From Microbacterium sp. HD4P20 (GTDB lineage Bacteria; Actinomycetota; Actinomycetes; Actinomycetales; Microbacteriaceae): DNA of 64,000 bases. The notes beneath the pieces were generated by a model. It saw nothing but the letters and a program-made list of their open reading frames with translations. It did not search any database and had not been told where the DNA came from. Shown here piece by piece: positions 34,239-42,610 of this stretch (position 1 is its first letter; each line of letters opens with the position of its first letter). The stretch covers positions 124,001-188,000 of the forward strand of contig NZ_JAHZQZ020000011.1 of the NCBI RefSeq assembly GCF_019449275.2, read 5' to 3'. The position numbers and the translations under genes are program-made.

Positions 34239-35059
34239 CGCTCTACACGAGTACCGTGATCACCCCTCGTCGCCGGTCGCGAGCGTGGGCGAAGGCCGCC
34301 GAGAACACCGCCTATGCGCTGGGTCTGCCCATCATCCTGCTGGTGATCTGGGGCGTCTGGTCGTCGATCTCGCCCGCGCTGTTCTTCCCCAGCCCCCTCG
34401 TCATCGCCGATGCGTTCATCGACACGTGGGTAGGGCCGGCGTTCTTCGACGACGTGCTGCCGAGTCTCGGGCGTCTGGCGATCAGCATCGTGCTGGCCAT
34501 CGCGATCGGCATCGCCGCGGGGGTCGTCATCGGCCTGGTGCAGTGGCTGCGCGAACTGCTCGAGCCGATCTTCGAGTTCTTCCGCGCGGTGCCGCCGCCC
34601 GTGCTGATCCCCATCGTCGCGGTGCTGCTCGGGGCAAACGACACCATGAAGGTCGTGGTGATGGTCGCGGGCGCGGTCTGGCCAGTGCTGCTCAACACCA
34701 TCGAGGGCGTCCGGGCGACCGACTCGGTCATGACCGAGACGGCGCACTCGTTTGCCATCACTCCGGCCGAGCGGCTGCGCTACCTCGTCCTTCCGTCGGC
34801 GAGCCCGCGGATCATGACGGGTGTTCGTCAGTGCCTGTCGATCGCCCTGATCCTGATGGTCATCTCCGAGATGTTCTTCTCCTCGTCCGGTCTCGGGTAC
34901 CGGATCGTCTACTTCCAGCGCAACTACCTCATCGCCGAGATGTGGAGCGGCATCGTGCTGCTCGGCCTCATCGGCGTGCTGCTCGCGGTGATCTTCGGAT
35001 TCGCCGAGCGGCGCGTGCTGCGCTGGTACCACGGAATCAAGGAGGTCGAGCGTGCCTGA
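34235..35059 (+). CDS. ABC transporter permease (nitrate/sulfonate/taurine family), second
   Basis: Membrane protein of 274 residues of the same family as the gene upstream. ALFFPSPLVIADAFIDTW, RAVPPPVLIPIVAVLLGAN and the EAA loop DSVMTETAHSFAITPAERLRYLVLPSASPRIMTGVRQ. GGGGAGGA precedes the GTG start. Two different permeases mean a heterodimeric channel, less common than the homodimer of SsuC or TauC. Confidence 0.88.
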   Translation: MTLYTSTVITPRRRSRAWAKAAENTAYALGLPIILLVIWGVWSSISPALFFPSPLVIADAFIDTWVGPAFFDDVLPSLGRLAISIVLAIAIGIAAGVVIGLVQWLRELLEPIFEFFRAVPPPVLIPIVAVLLGANDTMKVVVMVAGAVWPVLLNTIEGVRATDSVMTETAHSFAITPAERLRYLVLPSASPRIMTGVRQCLSIALILMVISEMFFSSSGLGYRIVYFQRNYLIAEMWSGIVLLGLIGVLLAVIFGFAERRVLRWYHGIKEVERA

Positions 35060-35855
35060 AGCGCTTCTCACCGTCGAGCACCTGCGCAAGGTGTACGAGT
35101 CCTCGACGGGCAATGTCGAGGCGATCGGCGACATCAGCTTCCAGATGGATGCCGGTGAGCTGGTGTGCATCGTCGGCCCCTCGGGGTGCGGCAAGACCAC
35201 GCTGCTCAAATGCATCGCGGGGCTGCTGAAGCCCACCGACGGGCTGGTCGAGCTGCACGGCAAGCACGTCACGGCGCCGCCGCCGAACATGGCGCTGGTG
35301 TTCCAGGAGTACGGGCGCAGCCTGTACCCGTGGCTGACGGTACGCGGCAACGTCGAGCTGCCCCTGAAGCACAAGAAGCTCACCCGCGGCGAGCGCGACC
35401 GACTGATCGACGACGCGCTCACCGCGGTCGGCCTCGAACACGCCGCCCGCAGCTACCCGTGGCAGCTGTCCGGAGGCATGCAGCAGCGCGTGGCGATCGC
35501 CCGCGCCGTGGCCTACCAGCCCGAGGTGCTCATCATGGACGAGCCCTTCGCCGCCGTGGACGCGCAGACCCGTGCCGATCTGGAAGACCTCGTCCGCACG
35601 CTGCACCGCGAACGCGGCATGTCGATCCTCTTCGTCACGCACGACATCGACGAGTCGGTGTACCTCGGTCAGCGCGTGATCGTGCTGTCGAAGTCCCCGA
35701 CGTGGGTTCAGGAAGACCTCCCCATCGACCTGGCTCCAGACCGCGACCAGATCACCACCCGCGCCCTGCCCCGGTTCACCGAGCTGCGCACCCACGTCTA
35801 CGAACAGATCCAGCGCGCGAAACGTGGCGAAGCCGTCCGCCCGGGTGCGGCGTGA
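35052..35855 (+). CDS. ABC transporter ATP-binding protein (nitrate/sulfonate/taurine family)
   Basis: ATPase of 267 residues. Walker A GPSGCGKTT, Q-loop ALVFQEYGRSLYPWLTV, signature LSGGMQQR, Walker B VLIMDEPFAAVDAQTR and THDIDESVYLGQRV. QEYGRSLYPW differs a little from the QE-ALLPW of SsuB. GTG start 8 bases inside the preceding permease gene, end overlapping the PaaX-like gene. Confidence 0.92.
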   Translation: MPEALLTVEHLRKVYESSTGNVEAIGDISFQMDAGELVCIVGPSGCGKTTLLKCIAGLLKPTDGLVELHGKHVTAPPPNMALVFQEYGRSLYPWLTVRGNVELPLKHKKLTRGERDRLIDDALTAVGLEHAARSYPWQLSGGMQQRVAIARAVAYQPEVLIMDEPFAAVDAQTRADLEDLVRTLHRERGMSILFVTHDIDESVYLGQRVIVLSKSPTWVQEDLPIDLAPDRDQITTRALPRFTELRTHVYEQIQRAKRGEAVRPGAA

Positions 35856-36700
35856 CGCTGTCGGTCGCTTCGGCGCTGGGGGAGGCGGATGCCGAGACCT
35901 CGGTGCTCACCCGCAAGCCGCGCCAGCTGCTGCTGGCCTTCTTCGGTGAGTACGTGTGCGATCGGTACTTCGAGCCGCTGCGCGCCAGCGTCCTCATCGG
36001 GGCGCTCGAGAGCGCGGGCGTGGCGGCGTCGGCGGTGCGCACGAATCTCGACCGCATGGTGCACAGCGGATTGCTCGATCGGCGCCGGTTGGGACGTGAG
36101 ATCGGATTCGAGCTGACCGCCCACGGCAGCGAAGTGCTGCGGGAGGCATCCGGCCGTGTCAACGGCTCGACCCCGTTCGAACCGCAGGGCGAAGGGTGGA
36201 CGCTGGTGACGTTCAGTGTTCCCGAGCACATGCGCACGCTGCGCCATCGCCTGCGCGCGGCTCTGACGTGGTCCAGCTTCGCGCTGCTGCGAGACGGGCT
36301 GTGGATCGCTCCGGGTTCGGTCGACCTGGCGACGGCGCTCGCCGCGATCATCCCCGACCTGCCGCCGGGGTCGGTCAACGCGTTCGCCGCCTCCGAGCTC
36401 GATGGCTTCCCGATGGCCGAGGCGGTGCTGACCGCGTGGGACATCGAGCGCATCCGCGACGCCCATCACGAATTCATCGCGCATTGGGAGCGTGCGGATG
36501 CGGCATCCGATCTGCCGCCGCTCACGACGCGGACGCTGCTCGTGGCCGACTGGCTCGCCCTGCTGCGCGTCGACCCGCGCCTGCCGCGGCAGTACATGGG
36601 CGAGGACTGGCCCGCTGACCACTCGTACGAGCTGTTCACGCGCCGCCACCGCGAGTTCGCCTTCCCCGCGGTGCGCGACTTCGCCGCGCTCGTCGGCTGA
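35852..36700 (+). CDS. PaaX-family transcriptional regulator
   Basis: Protein of 282 residues. N-terminal helix-turn-helix (RKPRQLLLAFFGEYVCDRYFEPLRASVLIGALESAGVAASAVRTNLDRMVHSGLLDRRRLGREIGFELT), middle domain WTLVTFSVPEHMRTLRHRLRAALTWSSFALLRDGLWIAPG, and C-terminal LPRQYMGEDWPADHSYELF. PaaX proteins repress aromatic (phenylacetyl-CoA) and related catabolic genes. GTG start overlapping the ATPase stop, so it is co-transcribed with the importer it probably controls. Confidence 0.88.
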   Translation: MTLSVASALGEADAETSVLTRKPRQLLLAFFGEYVCDRYFEPLRASVLIGALESAGVAASAVRTNLDRMVHSGLLDRRRLGREIGFELTAHGSEVLREASGRVNGSTPFEPQGEGWTLVTFSVPEHMRTLRHRLRAALTWSSFALLRDGLWIAPGSVDLATALAAIIPDLPPGSVNAFAASELDGFPMAEAVLTAWDIERIRDAHHEFIAHWERADAASDLPPLTTRTLLVADWLALLRVDPRLPRQYMGEDWPADHSYELFTRRHREFAFPAVRDFAALVG

Positions 36701-36754
36701 CTCGCCGCGGCCGAGGCCGGGCTGCTCGGTCTCAGGTGGCGTCGATCAGCGCAT

Positions 36755-36842
36755 ACTGCTGAGCGAACTGCCGGCGATCCACCAGAAGGCGGCGGCGGGC
36801 GAGCTCGGCGGCAAGCTCATCGCGATCCCGGCTGCGGAGTGA
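36755..36842 (+). pseudogene. Remnant of a zinc/quinone oxidoreductase-type C-terminus
   Basis: Reads ILLSELPAIHQKAAAGELGG then KLIAIPAAE and a stop. The form LSELPxxHxxxxxGExxGKLxxxP is the usual end of MDR alcohol dehydrogenases and quinone reductases. About 29 residues remain, with no start or body upstream, and it runs 26 bases into the end of the converging TetR gene. Likely the stump of a deleted gene; chance similarity is possible. Confidence 0.35.
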
Positions 36843-37443
36843 CCGGCGCCATCAGCGCGATGTCTTCGATCACCTCCGTGGCAGCGGTCACGTCGAAGCC
36901 GGGGTCGTCGAGCCACGCGCTGATAGCGGCATCCGTCGCTCCCGCGAGAACGACGGCGCGAATCCGCGCCGCGCCTTCGTCGAGCCCGAGCGCTTCGGTG
37001 AGCATCGCGGTCAAGGCGTCGTGGCGCCGCGGCGAGTGGGGTGCGTCCTCGATGCCGGCGTCGGAGGTGGCGAGTGCCTCGACGATGAGACGGGCGCTGT
37101 CGCGGTTGCTCTGCAACCAGGCCGTCTGCGCGCGAAGGTAGGCGACCACCGCCGAGCGAGGATCGGGTGCGGCGTCGACCTCGCGGGCGATGTGATCGAT
37201 GTACCGGGCGAGCACGTGCTCGTACGTCTCTTTGACCAGCTGCTGCTTCGTGCCCACGTGGTAGATCACCGCCGCCTTCGTGATACCCACCACGTCTGCG
37301 ACGGACTGGAGCGACAATCCGGCCGCTCCGTGCTCCGCGATCACGGCGATGGTCGCGTCGAGGATCTGGGATCTCCGCATGACCTCGGCGGGGGTAGGGG
37401 TGCGACCCGATGCGTCTCGAATCCGGCGCGGTCTGGTGGGCAT
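36817..37443 (-). CDS. TetR-family transcriptional regulator
   Basis: Protein of 208 residues. N-terminal helix-turn-helix: RRSQILDATIAVIAEHGAAGLSLQSVADVVGITKAAVIYHVGTKQQLVKETYEHV, then an all-helical ligand domain. It follows the hydrolase gene with a 3-base gap and is therefore in the same message. The 38-bp palindrome over the hydrolase start is its probable operator, giving autoregulation. Confidence 0.9.
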   Translation of the reverse strand: MPTRPRRIRDASGRTPTPAEVMRRSQILDATIAVIAEHGAAGLSLQSVADVVGITKAAVIYHVGTKQQLVKETYEHVLARYIDHIAREVDAAPDPRSAVVAYLRAQTAWLQSNRDSARLIVEALATSDAGIEDAPHSPRRHDALTAMLTEALGLDEGAARIRAVVLAGATDAAISAWLDDPGFDVTAATEVIEDIALMAPVTPQPGSR

Positions 37444-37446
37444 GCT

Positions 37447-38487
37447 TCAGTCTTGCAGGGCGTTCAGAAAGGCGTTCACATCGTCGGCGACTCGCTGCGG
37501 CTCTTCCCCGGTGATCGCGTGCGAGGCGTCGTCGTACACTTCCACGGTTCCGTCGACGAGCGTGCGTTCGGCGACCTCCGCGGCGGCCCGTGAGTCGTGC
37601 ATGACCGACGCGCCCGCCATGATCACCAGAACCGGAAGCCGCACGCCGGCGAGCTGCTCGTCGGAGAACCGCGCCGGTGGGGGGCTGCCCAGGCGGTAGT
37701 TCTGCATGGCCGCCTCGATCATGTCTGCCACTGGTTCGTCCTCCACCGCGGCGCCGTTGGCGGTCCAGCTGGCGAAGTCCTCGCGCCACGATCGCGGCAG
37801 CCAAGGGAGAGATGCGGGGATGGAGCGGACGACTGCTTCCATCGAAAGGTCGCCGAAGGTCTGGACAGGATCGAGCACGGTGATGCTGGACGCCGCGTCG
37901 GGCTCGTGGATCGCGAGGTTCATCGCGATCCACCCGCCGATTGAGTGACCGAGGACGTGCTTGGGGCCATCGATCGCCTCGAGAGCCTCGGCGAGCCACG
38001 CGGCATCCTCCGCGGCGGAGGTCACCGGCACCCCCTGCACGCTCCGCCCTGGCTGCCCGAGCAGGTCGACGACATAGACAGCACGAGTGGCGGCCAGGCT
38101 CGCGATGTTGTCCACCCACACCGGAGCGCCGGACTGGGTGCCCGGCAGCAGGACGAGTGGGTCTGGCGCTGGGTCACTTTCGTGTGCAGCGTCCCAGCGC
38201 AGCATCCGCACCACACCGAAAGTGGTGCGCACGTCTTCCTGCGCGTCGGGTGGTCGAGGGGCCTCTGCCAGCGCTTCCTCATAGGCCGCGATGTATGCGC
38301 GCTGTCCGTCGCGCGATGCGAATTGACCGACATCGGCATGACCGGAAGCGGCAAGCATGCCGGCGATGAACGCGGCGACACCGAACGCGACGACGAGCAG
38401 ACTTCGCAGAACGGGCCTGCGGCGCGGGCGGTCGGGCCCGTCGCCTCCGGTTCGGGTGGTGTGGGGAGTCCGTTCGATTAACCTCAT
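37447..38487 (-). CDS. Membrane-anchored alpha/beta-hydrolase
   Basis: Protein of 346 residues. An N-terminal hydrophobic segment (about 30-50, VLRSLLVVAFGVAAFIAGMLA) makes it membrane-anchored or secreted. The fold shows VLLPGTQSGAPVW as oxyanion region, nucleophile serine in VLGHSIGGWIAM, acid residue near VIMAGASVMHDS, and histidine in YDDASHAITGEEP. The ATG at 38487 is inside a palindrome and 7 bases after TAGTAT, so the message is probably leaderless; an ATG at 38523 would place the operator in coding sequence. Confidence 0.8.
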   Translation of the reverse strand: MRLIERTPHTTRTGGDGPDRPRRRPVLRSLLVVAFGVAAFIAGMLAASGHADVGQFASRDGQRAYIAAYEEALAEAPRPPDAQEDVRTTFGVVRMLRWDAAHESDPAPDPLVLLPGTQSGAPVWVDNIASLAATRAVYVVDLLGQPGRSVQGVPVTSAAEDAAWLAEALEAIDGPKHVLGHSIGGWIAMNLAIHEPDAASSITVLDPVQTFGDLSMEAVVRSIPASLPWLPRSWREDFASWTANGAAVEDEPVADMIEAAMQNYRLGSPPPARFSDEQLAGVRLPVLVIMAGASVMHDSRAAAEVAERTLVDGTVEVYDDASHAITGEEPQRVADDVNAFLNALQD

Positions 38488-38514
38488 GGTTAGTATACTA
38501 ACCACGAGGTTAAT
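38477..38514. promoter_or_regulatory. 38-bp near-perfect palindrome over the hydrolase/TetR promoter
   Basis: Outer arms ATTAACCTC and GAGGTTAAT, inner perfect palindrome GGTTAGTATACTAACC, with a single mismatched pair (38486-38487 against 38504-38505). It contains the -10 box TAGTAT of the minus-strand promoter and the start codon. A TGGACT-like -35 lies 16 bases upstream. Size and symmetry suit a TetR protein, perhaps as two dimers. Confidence 0.7.
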
Positions 38515-38605
38515 AGAGTCCACAGGGCTGCCAGCTTCGCTGGACGGCCGGAACCTCCAAGCGCGGCAGCGTCTCGAAGTCGCCGCGCTCGGCGGCGGAG
38601 TCTGC

Positions 38606-40129
38606 TCAGCCCCGCGTGAAGCGGGCCCGCAGGTCGGCCTTGCGGACCTTGCCCGAGGCCGTGCGCGGCAAGTCCTCGACCACCACGACGTTCTTGGGCA
38701 GCTTGTAGCGCGCGAGCAGTCCGTCCAGGTGCGAGCGGACCTTCTCGGTGTCGACGTCGGCGCCCTCGTTGAGCGTGACGACCGCCCACGGCACCTCGCC
38801 CCACCGGTCGTCGGGCACGCCCACGACCGCGACGCCCGAGATGCCCTCGATGTCGGAGATGAGGTTCTCCACTTCGGCGGGGTAGATGTTCTCGCCGCCC
38901 GAGATGATCATGTCCTTCAGCCGGTCGGCGATGTACAGGTAGCCGTCGGCATCGAGGTATCCGAGGTCGCCGGACCGGAACCAGCCGTCGTCGGTGAACG
39001 CCTCGGCGGTCGCGTCCGGCAGACCGTGATAGCCGAGGAAGACGTTGGGGCCCGTGATCTCGATCTCGCCCACGGTGCCGGGCGCAACCGGGTCGCCCTT
39101 CTCGTCGGCGATCCGCACCTCGGTGAAGAAGTGCGGCAGGCCGACGCTGCCCTGCTTCTCACGGGTCATCGCGGCAGACAGCGACGTCGCCCCCGGGGAG
39201 GTCTCGGTCATGCCGTATCCCTGCGAGAACGACAGACCGCGCTCTTCATAGGCGTTCAGGATGCGTGTGGGCACCGCGGATCCGCCGCACGTGAGCTTCT
39301 GCAGCGTCGAGAGATCAGTACCCGCCCAGTCGGGATGGTCGGCCATCATCTGGTACGTCGTCGGCACGCCGCTGAGCATCGTGATCCCGTGCTGCTGGAT
39401 CAGCCCGAGGGCGCGGCCGGGCTCGAAGCCCTTCTCGAGCACGAGTGTCGCGCCTTTCAGGATGACCGGCAGGGCGCCCATCCCGAGCGATGCGACATGG
39501 AAGAGCGGCGAGATCATGAGCGACACGTCGGTCGAGACCACGTCGTAGTCCACGACGCAGTTCATCGCGACCCACGTGAGGTTGCCGTGGGTCAGCACGG
39601 CGCCCTTGGGGCGGCCGGTGGTGCCGGAGGTGTAGATGATCGCGGCCGGGTCGTCGAGGTCGACATCGACCACGGTATGGCCGGCGGGCGCCTCGGCCAC
39701 CAGCCGCGCGAGGCCCGGGTTCTCGGGGACGCCCTCACCGGTGACGATGACCTCCGCGACCCGCCCGGCCTCGACGCCCGGCATCGCGCGGTCGAGGAAC
39801 TCCGGGTCGAGAACCAGCGTGCGAGCGCCGGAGTCCACCAGCACGTGCTGCATCTCGGGGGCGGCGAGCCGGGTGTTGATCGGCACGAACACGGCGCCCA
39901 GCTGCGCCGCCGCGAACATGACCTGCAGGAACTGCGGGCTGTTCTCGCCGATGTAGGCCACCGCGTCGCCCTTGCCGATGCCGCGATCGCGGAGCACCGC
40001 CGAGACACGGTCCGCGGCATCCGCGAACTGCCGATACGTCAGCTGGGCGCCGCCGAAGATGACGGCGGTCTTGTCGGGGTTGCGCAGCCGCCGTTTGGCG
40101 AGCCAGAAACCCAGTCCCTTGTTGTGCAT
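38606..40129 (-). CDS. couL: Acyl-CoA synthetase, probable hydroxycinnamate-CoA ligase
   Basis: AMP-forming ligase of 507 residues. A3-type phosphate loop IIYTSGTTGRPKGAVLTH, A5 QGYGMTETSPG, A7 DGWFRSGDLGYLDADGYLYI, A8 DRLKDMIISGGENIYPAEVE, and catalytic lysine in LPRTASGKVRKADL. Last gene of a four-gene minus-strand operon (SDR, amidohydrolase, MaoC, ligase) with a divergent MarR gene, the gene set of couNOML/couR of Rhodococcus jostii RHA1 for p-coumarate and ferulate. The symbol rests on that set, not on a measured substrate. A fatty-acid or other aromatic CoA ligase is the alternative. Confidence 0.8.
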   Translation of the reverse strand: MHNKGLGFWLAKRRLRNPDKTAVIFGGAQLTYRQFADAADRVSAVLRDRGIGKGDAVAYIGENSPQFLQVMFAAAQLGAVFVPINTRLAAPEMQHVLVDSGARTLVLDPEFLDRAMPGVEAGRVAEVIVTGEGVPENPGLARLVAEAPAGHTVVDVDLDDPAAIIYTSGTTGRPKGAVLTHGNLTWVAMNCVVDYDVVSTDVSLMISPLFHVASLGMGALPVILKGATLVLEKGFEPGRALGLIQQHGITMLSGVPTTYQMMADHPDWAGTDLSTLQKLTCGGSAVPTRILNAYEERGLSFSQGYGMTETSPGATSLSAAMTREKQGSVGLPHFFTEVRIADEKGDPVAPGTVGEIEITGPNVFLGYHGLPDATAEAFTDDGWFRSGDLGYLDADGYLYIADRLKDMIISGGENIYPAEVENLISDIEGISGVAVVGVPDDRWGEVPWAVVTLNEGADVDTEKVRSHLDGLLARYKLPKNVVVVEDLPRTASGKVRKADLRARFTRG

Positions 40130-40170
40130 CGTTGCGGGATCCTCTCCCTCGAGGCGCGAGCGACGGTTGG

Positions 40171-40623
40171 TCAGGCGTAGAAGCGGTACAGCCCGCGCGC
40201 CACGACCGCGGGCTTGTCGGCGCCCTCGATCTCGATGGTCTGGTCGACGGCGAACTGGTAACCGCCGCGCACCTCGGTGACCTCGGCGATCACGGCGTTC
40301 ATCCGCACGCGTGCGCCCACCTTGACCGGCGAGACGAAGCGCACCTTGTCGAGCCCGTAGTTGACCTTGGTTCCGACGCCGGTCACATCGAACAGCTCCG
40401 ACCAGAACTTCACGGTGAGCGACAGTGACAGGTAGCCGTGCGCGATCGCGCCGCCGAACGGGCCGGATGCGGCGCGCTCGGGGTCGACGTGGATCCACTG
40501 GTGGTCGTCGGTGGCGTCGGCGAAGAGGTTCACGCGGTCCTGCGTGACCTCGAGCCATTCCGACCAGCCGAGGTCGGTTCCGGCCATTCCGGCGACGTCG
40601 GCGTAGGCGACGGTGGTGGTCAT
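40171..40623 (-). CDS. couM: MaoC-family enoyl-CoA hydratase
   Basis: Hot-dog fold protein of 150 residues. The hydratase motif is DATDDHQWIHVDPERAASGPFGGAIAHGYLSLSL, which holds the catalytic D and H. In the cou pathway it adds water to the hydroxycinnamoyl-CoA double bond. The stop is 41 bases before the ligase start and the amidohydrolase stop is 9 bases upstream. Symbol by gene order. Confidence 0.82.
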   Translation of the reverse strand: MTTTVAYADVAGMAGTDLGWSEWLEVTQDRVNLFADATDDHQWIHVDPERAASGPFGGAIAHGYLSLSLTVKFWSELFDVTGVGTKVNYGLDKVRFVSPVKVGARVRMNAVIAEVTEVRGGYQFAVDQTIEIEGADKPAVVARGLYRFYA

Positions 40624-40632
40624 GGGGTGTCC

Positions 40633-41550
40633 TTACTGTGTGGGGCGTGAGCCTTCAGGGGTGGGGGATGCCGTCAGCCCGAGCAGCCGGCCGGCGTTGG
40701 CCTTGAGGATCCCGGGCATGACCTCGGGCTTGAGGGCCGTCTGCTCGACGTCGCGCAGCCACCGGTCTGGGGTGAGCAGCGGGAAGTCGGAGCCGAACAG
40801 CACGCGGCTCTTGAGGTAGGAGTTGGCGGCGCGCACGAGCTGTTCGGGGAAGTACTTGGGGCTCCAGCCCGAGAGGTCGATCCAGGTGTTGTGCTTGTGG
40901 GTCGCCACCGAGAGCGCCTCGTCCTGCCACGGGACCGAGGGGTGGGCCATGATGATCTGCAACTCGGGAAAACGCGCCGCGACCGGGTCGAGCAGCATCG
41001 GGTTCGACAGCCCGAGCAGAAAGCCCCGCCCGCCGGGCATGCCGGCGCCGATCCCGGTCTGACCGGTGTGGAAGAGCGCGACGACGCCTGCCTGCTGCAG
41101 CGCGTCATAGAGCGGGAAATGCGCTTCGTCAGAGGGGTCGAAACCCTGGACGGTGGGATGGAACTTGAAGCCGCGCACGCCGCTGTCTTCGATGAGGCGA
41201 CGGGCATCGTCGATCGCCGACTCCTTGCGGGGATCGACCGAGCCGAACGGGATGAGCACGTCGTTGTTGCGCGCGGCGCCCTCAGCGATCTCGGCGCTCG
41301 AGATCGGTACATGCCCGAGCTGGGTCTCGGCGTCGACGGTGATCACCACCGCCGCCATGCGGCGCTCCCGATAGTACGCGGCGATCGAGTCGAGGTCGGG
41401 GTTCGGCCCGTCGGTCGAGAAGTACTTCGCCGCCGCCGCCGTCAGGTCGTCGGGCAGCGACGCGTGGCCGTGCCCGTCGACCTCGACGTGCACGTGCACG
41501 TCGATCGCCTCGATCGCATCGAGGTCGATGGCCGGTTCGTACCGTGTCAT
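40633..41550 (-). CDS. couO: Amidohydrolase-family protein, probable beta-keto-acyl-CoA side-chain hydrolase
   Basis: Protein of 305 residues of the amidohydrolase-2 group. Metal-site marks are IDVHVHVEV near residue 20, GFKFHPTVQGFDP, VALFHTGQTG, IIMAHPSVPWQDEAL and VLFGSDFPLL. In RHA1 an amidohydrolase of this kind (CouO) cleaves the beta-keto-CoA hydrolytically to the aromatic acid and acetyl-CoA. It lies 1 base after the SDR gene. Alternatives are an ACMSD-type decarboxylase or a lactonase. Confidence 0.78.
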   Translation of the reverse strand: MTRYEPAIDLDAIEAIDVHVHVEVDGHGHASLPDDLTAAAAKYFSTDGPNPDLDSIAAYYRERRMAAVVITVDAETQLGHVPISSAEIAEGAARNNDVLIPFGSVDPRKESAIDDARRLIEDSGVRGFKFHPTVQGFDPSDEAHFPLYDALQQAGVVALFHTGQTGIGAGMPGGRGFLLGLSNPMLLDPVAARFPELQIIMAHPSVPWQDEALSVATHKHNTWIDLSGWSPKYFPEQLVRAANSYLKSRVLFGSDFPLLTPDRWLRDVEQTALKPEVMPGILKANAGRLLGLTASPTPEGSRPTQ

Positions 41551-41551
41551 G

Positions 41552-42475
41552 TCAGGATGCCGGGCGCTGGAGGTCTTCGGGCAGCGGCGGGAACTTCTCG
41601 CCGACGGTCTGCAAGTCGCCGACGGCGTCGGTGAATCCGGCGGTGAGGGCCTCGTAGGACCAGCCGCCGTCGTGGTAGGCGGTGGCAACGGCCTCGGGGT
41701 GTGACCACAGCTGCAGCCGGTCGCCGCCGATGCCGATGGCCTGACCGGTGACGGAGGCGGCAGCATCCGACGCGAGATACGCGATGAGTCCCGCGACATC
41801 GTCCGACGTCCCGAACCCGAGGTCGTGGCGGAAGAACGCGGGCATCGGCTCGCCCTTCTGATCGGCCTCGACCGCGGCGGCGAAGTAGGGGACGGTCGCC
41901 GTCATCGCCGTCGCGGCGACCGGGATGACGGCGTTGGCGGTGATGCCGGCCTTCTTCAGCTCGAGGGCCCACGTGCGGACCATGCCCACGATGCCGGCCT
42001 TGGCGGCGGCGTAGTTGGTCTGGCCGAAGTTGCCGCGCTGCCCGGTGGGGGAGCCGATGCAGATGATGCGCCCCGCGATCTCGTTGGCGCGCATGTAGGT
42101 CGCCGCCTCGCGCACGCACGTGAAGGTGCCGCGCAGATGCACGTTGATGACCGTGTCGAAGTCGTCGTCGCTCATCTTCCACAGCACCGTGTCGCGCAGG
42201 ACGCCGGCGTTGGTGACGAGGATGTCCAGGCGCCCGTACGTGTCGACGGCGGTCTGGACAAGTTGCTTCGCCGTCTCGGTGGAGCCGACCGGCGCGACCA
42301 CCGCGACGGCCTTGCCGCCCGCGGATTCGATCGACGCGACCGCGTCGGCGGCGGTCGCCTGGTCGACGTCGTTGACGACGACCGCGGCCCCCTGGCGGGC
42401 GAGCTCCTGCGCGTAGGCCAGGCCCAGGCCACGGCCCGAGCCGGTGACGATGGCGACTTTGCCTTCGAGTGACAT
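41552..42475 (-). CDS. couN: SDR, probable 3-hydroxyacyl-CoA dehydrogenase of hydroxycinnamate degradation
   Basis: SDR of 307 residues related to the dehydrogenase part of peroxisomal multifunctional enzymes. VAIVTGSGRGLGLAYAQELARQGAAVVVND, NAGVLRD, catalytic serine in IGSPTGQRGNFGQ and Y-x3-K in YAAAKAGIVG. First gene of the operon, with a promoter at 42544-42572. It would oxidise the 3-hydroxy-3-arylpropanoyl-CoA made by the MaoC hydratase. Symbol by gene order. Confidence 0.82.
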   Translation of the reverse strand: MSLEGKVAIVTGSGRGLGLAYAQELARQGAAVVVNDVDQATAADAVASIESAGGKAVAVVAPVGSTETAKQLVQTAVDTYGRLDILVTNAGVLRDTVLWKMSDDDFDTVINVHLRGTFTCVREAATYMRANEIAGRIICIGSPTGQRGNFGQTNYAAAKAGIVGMVRTWALELKKAGITANAVIPVAATAMTATVPYFAAAVEADQKGEPMPAFFRHDLGFGTSDDVAGLIAYLASDAAASVTGQAIGIGGDRLQLWSHPEAVATAYHDGGWSYEALTAGFTDAVGDLQTVGEKFPPLPEDLQRPAS

Positions 42476-42484
42476 GCGTGACTC

Positions 42485-42522
42485 CCTTGTGTCCTGCCGA
42501 CGTGCTTGTGTCCTGCCGACGT
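42485..42522. repeat. Tandem 19-bp direct repeat in the SDR leader
   Basis: Two exact head-to-tail copies of CTTGTGTCCTGCCGACGTG, followed by a partial third (GCGCGTCG). They lie in the 5' leader of the minus-strand operon, before the ribosome site. Confidence 0.7.
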
Positions 42523-42543
42523 GCGCGTCGTGCCTGCGTGCCT

Positions 42544-42572
42544 ATTGAAGCCGGAATGATTGAGATTGTCAA
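42544..42572 (-). promoter_or_regulatory. Promoter of the couNOML-like operon
   Basis: On the minus strand TTGACA (complement of 42567-42572), 17 bases, TTCAAT (complement of 42544-42549). The -35 box is perfect and overlaps the dyad at 42558-42574. Confidence 0.65.
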
Positions 42573-42574
42573 TC
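42558..42574. promoter_or_regulatory. MarR (CouR-type) operator between divergent genes
   Basis: GATTGA, five bases, TCAATC, with a second overlapping pairing GATTG-T-CAATC. It covers the -35 box of the operon and lies 37 bases before the MarR start. In RHA1, CouR is released by p-coumaroyl-CoA; the same is inferred here. Confidence 0.6.
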
Positions 42575-42610
42575 GTTTGCTTCATCCACGAAGTGGGCTA
42601 CGATCTGTCC

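Noticed and set aside
38488..38523. Upstream start for the hydrolase at 38523
   Set aside because: It would put the whole palindrome in coding sequence; the -10 box TAGTAT and the ATG at 38487 fit better.
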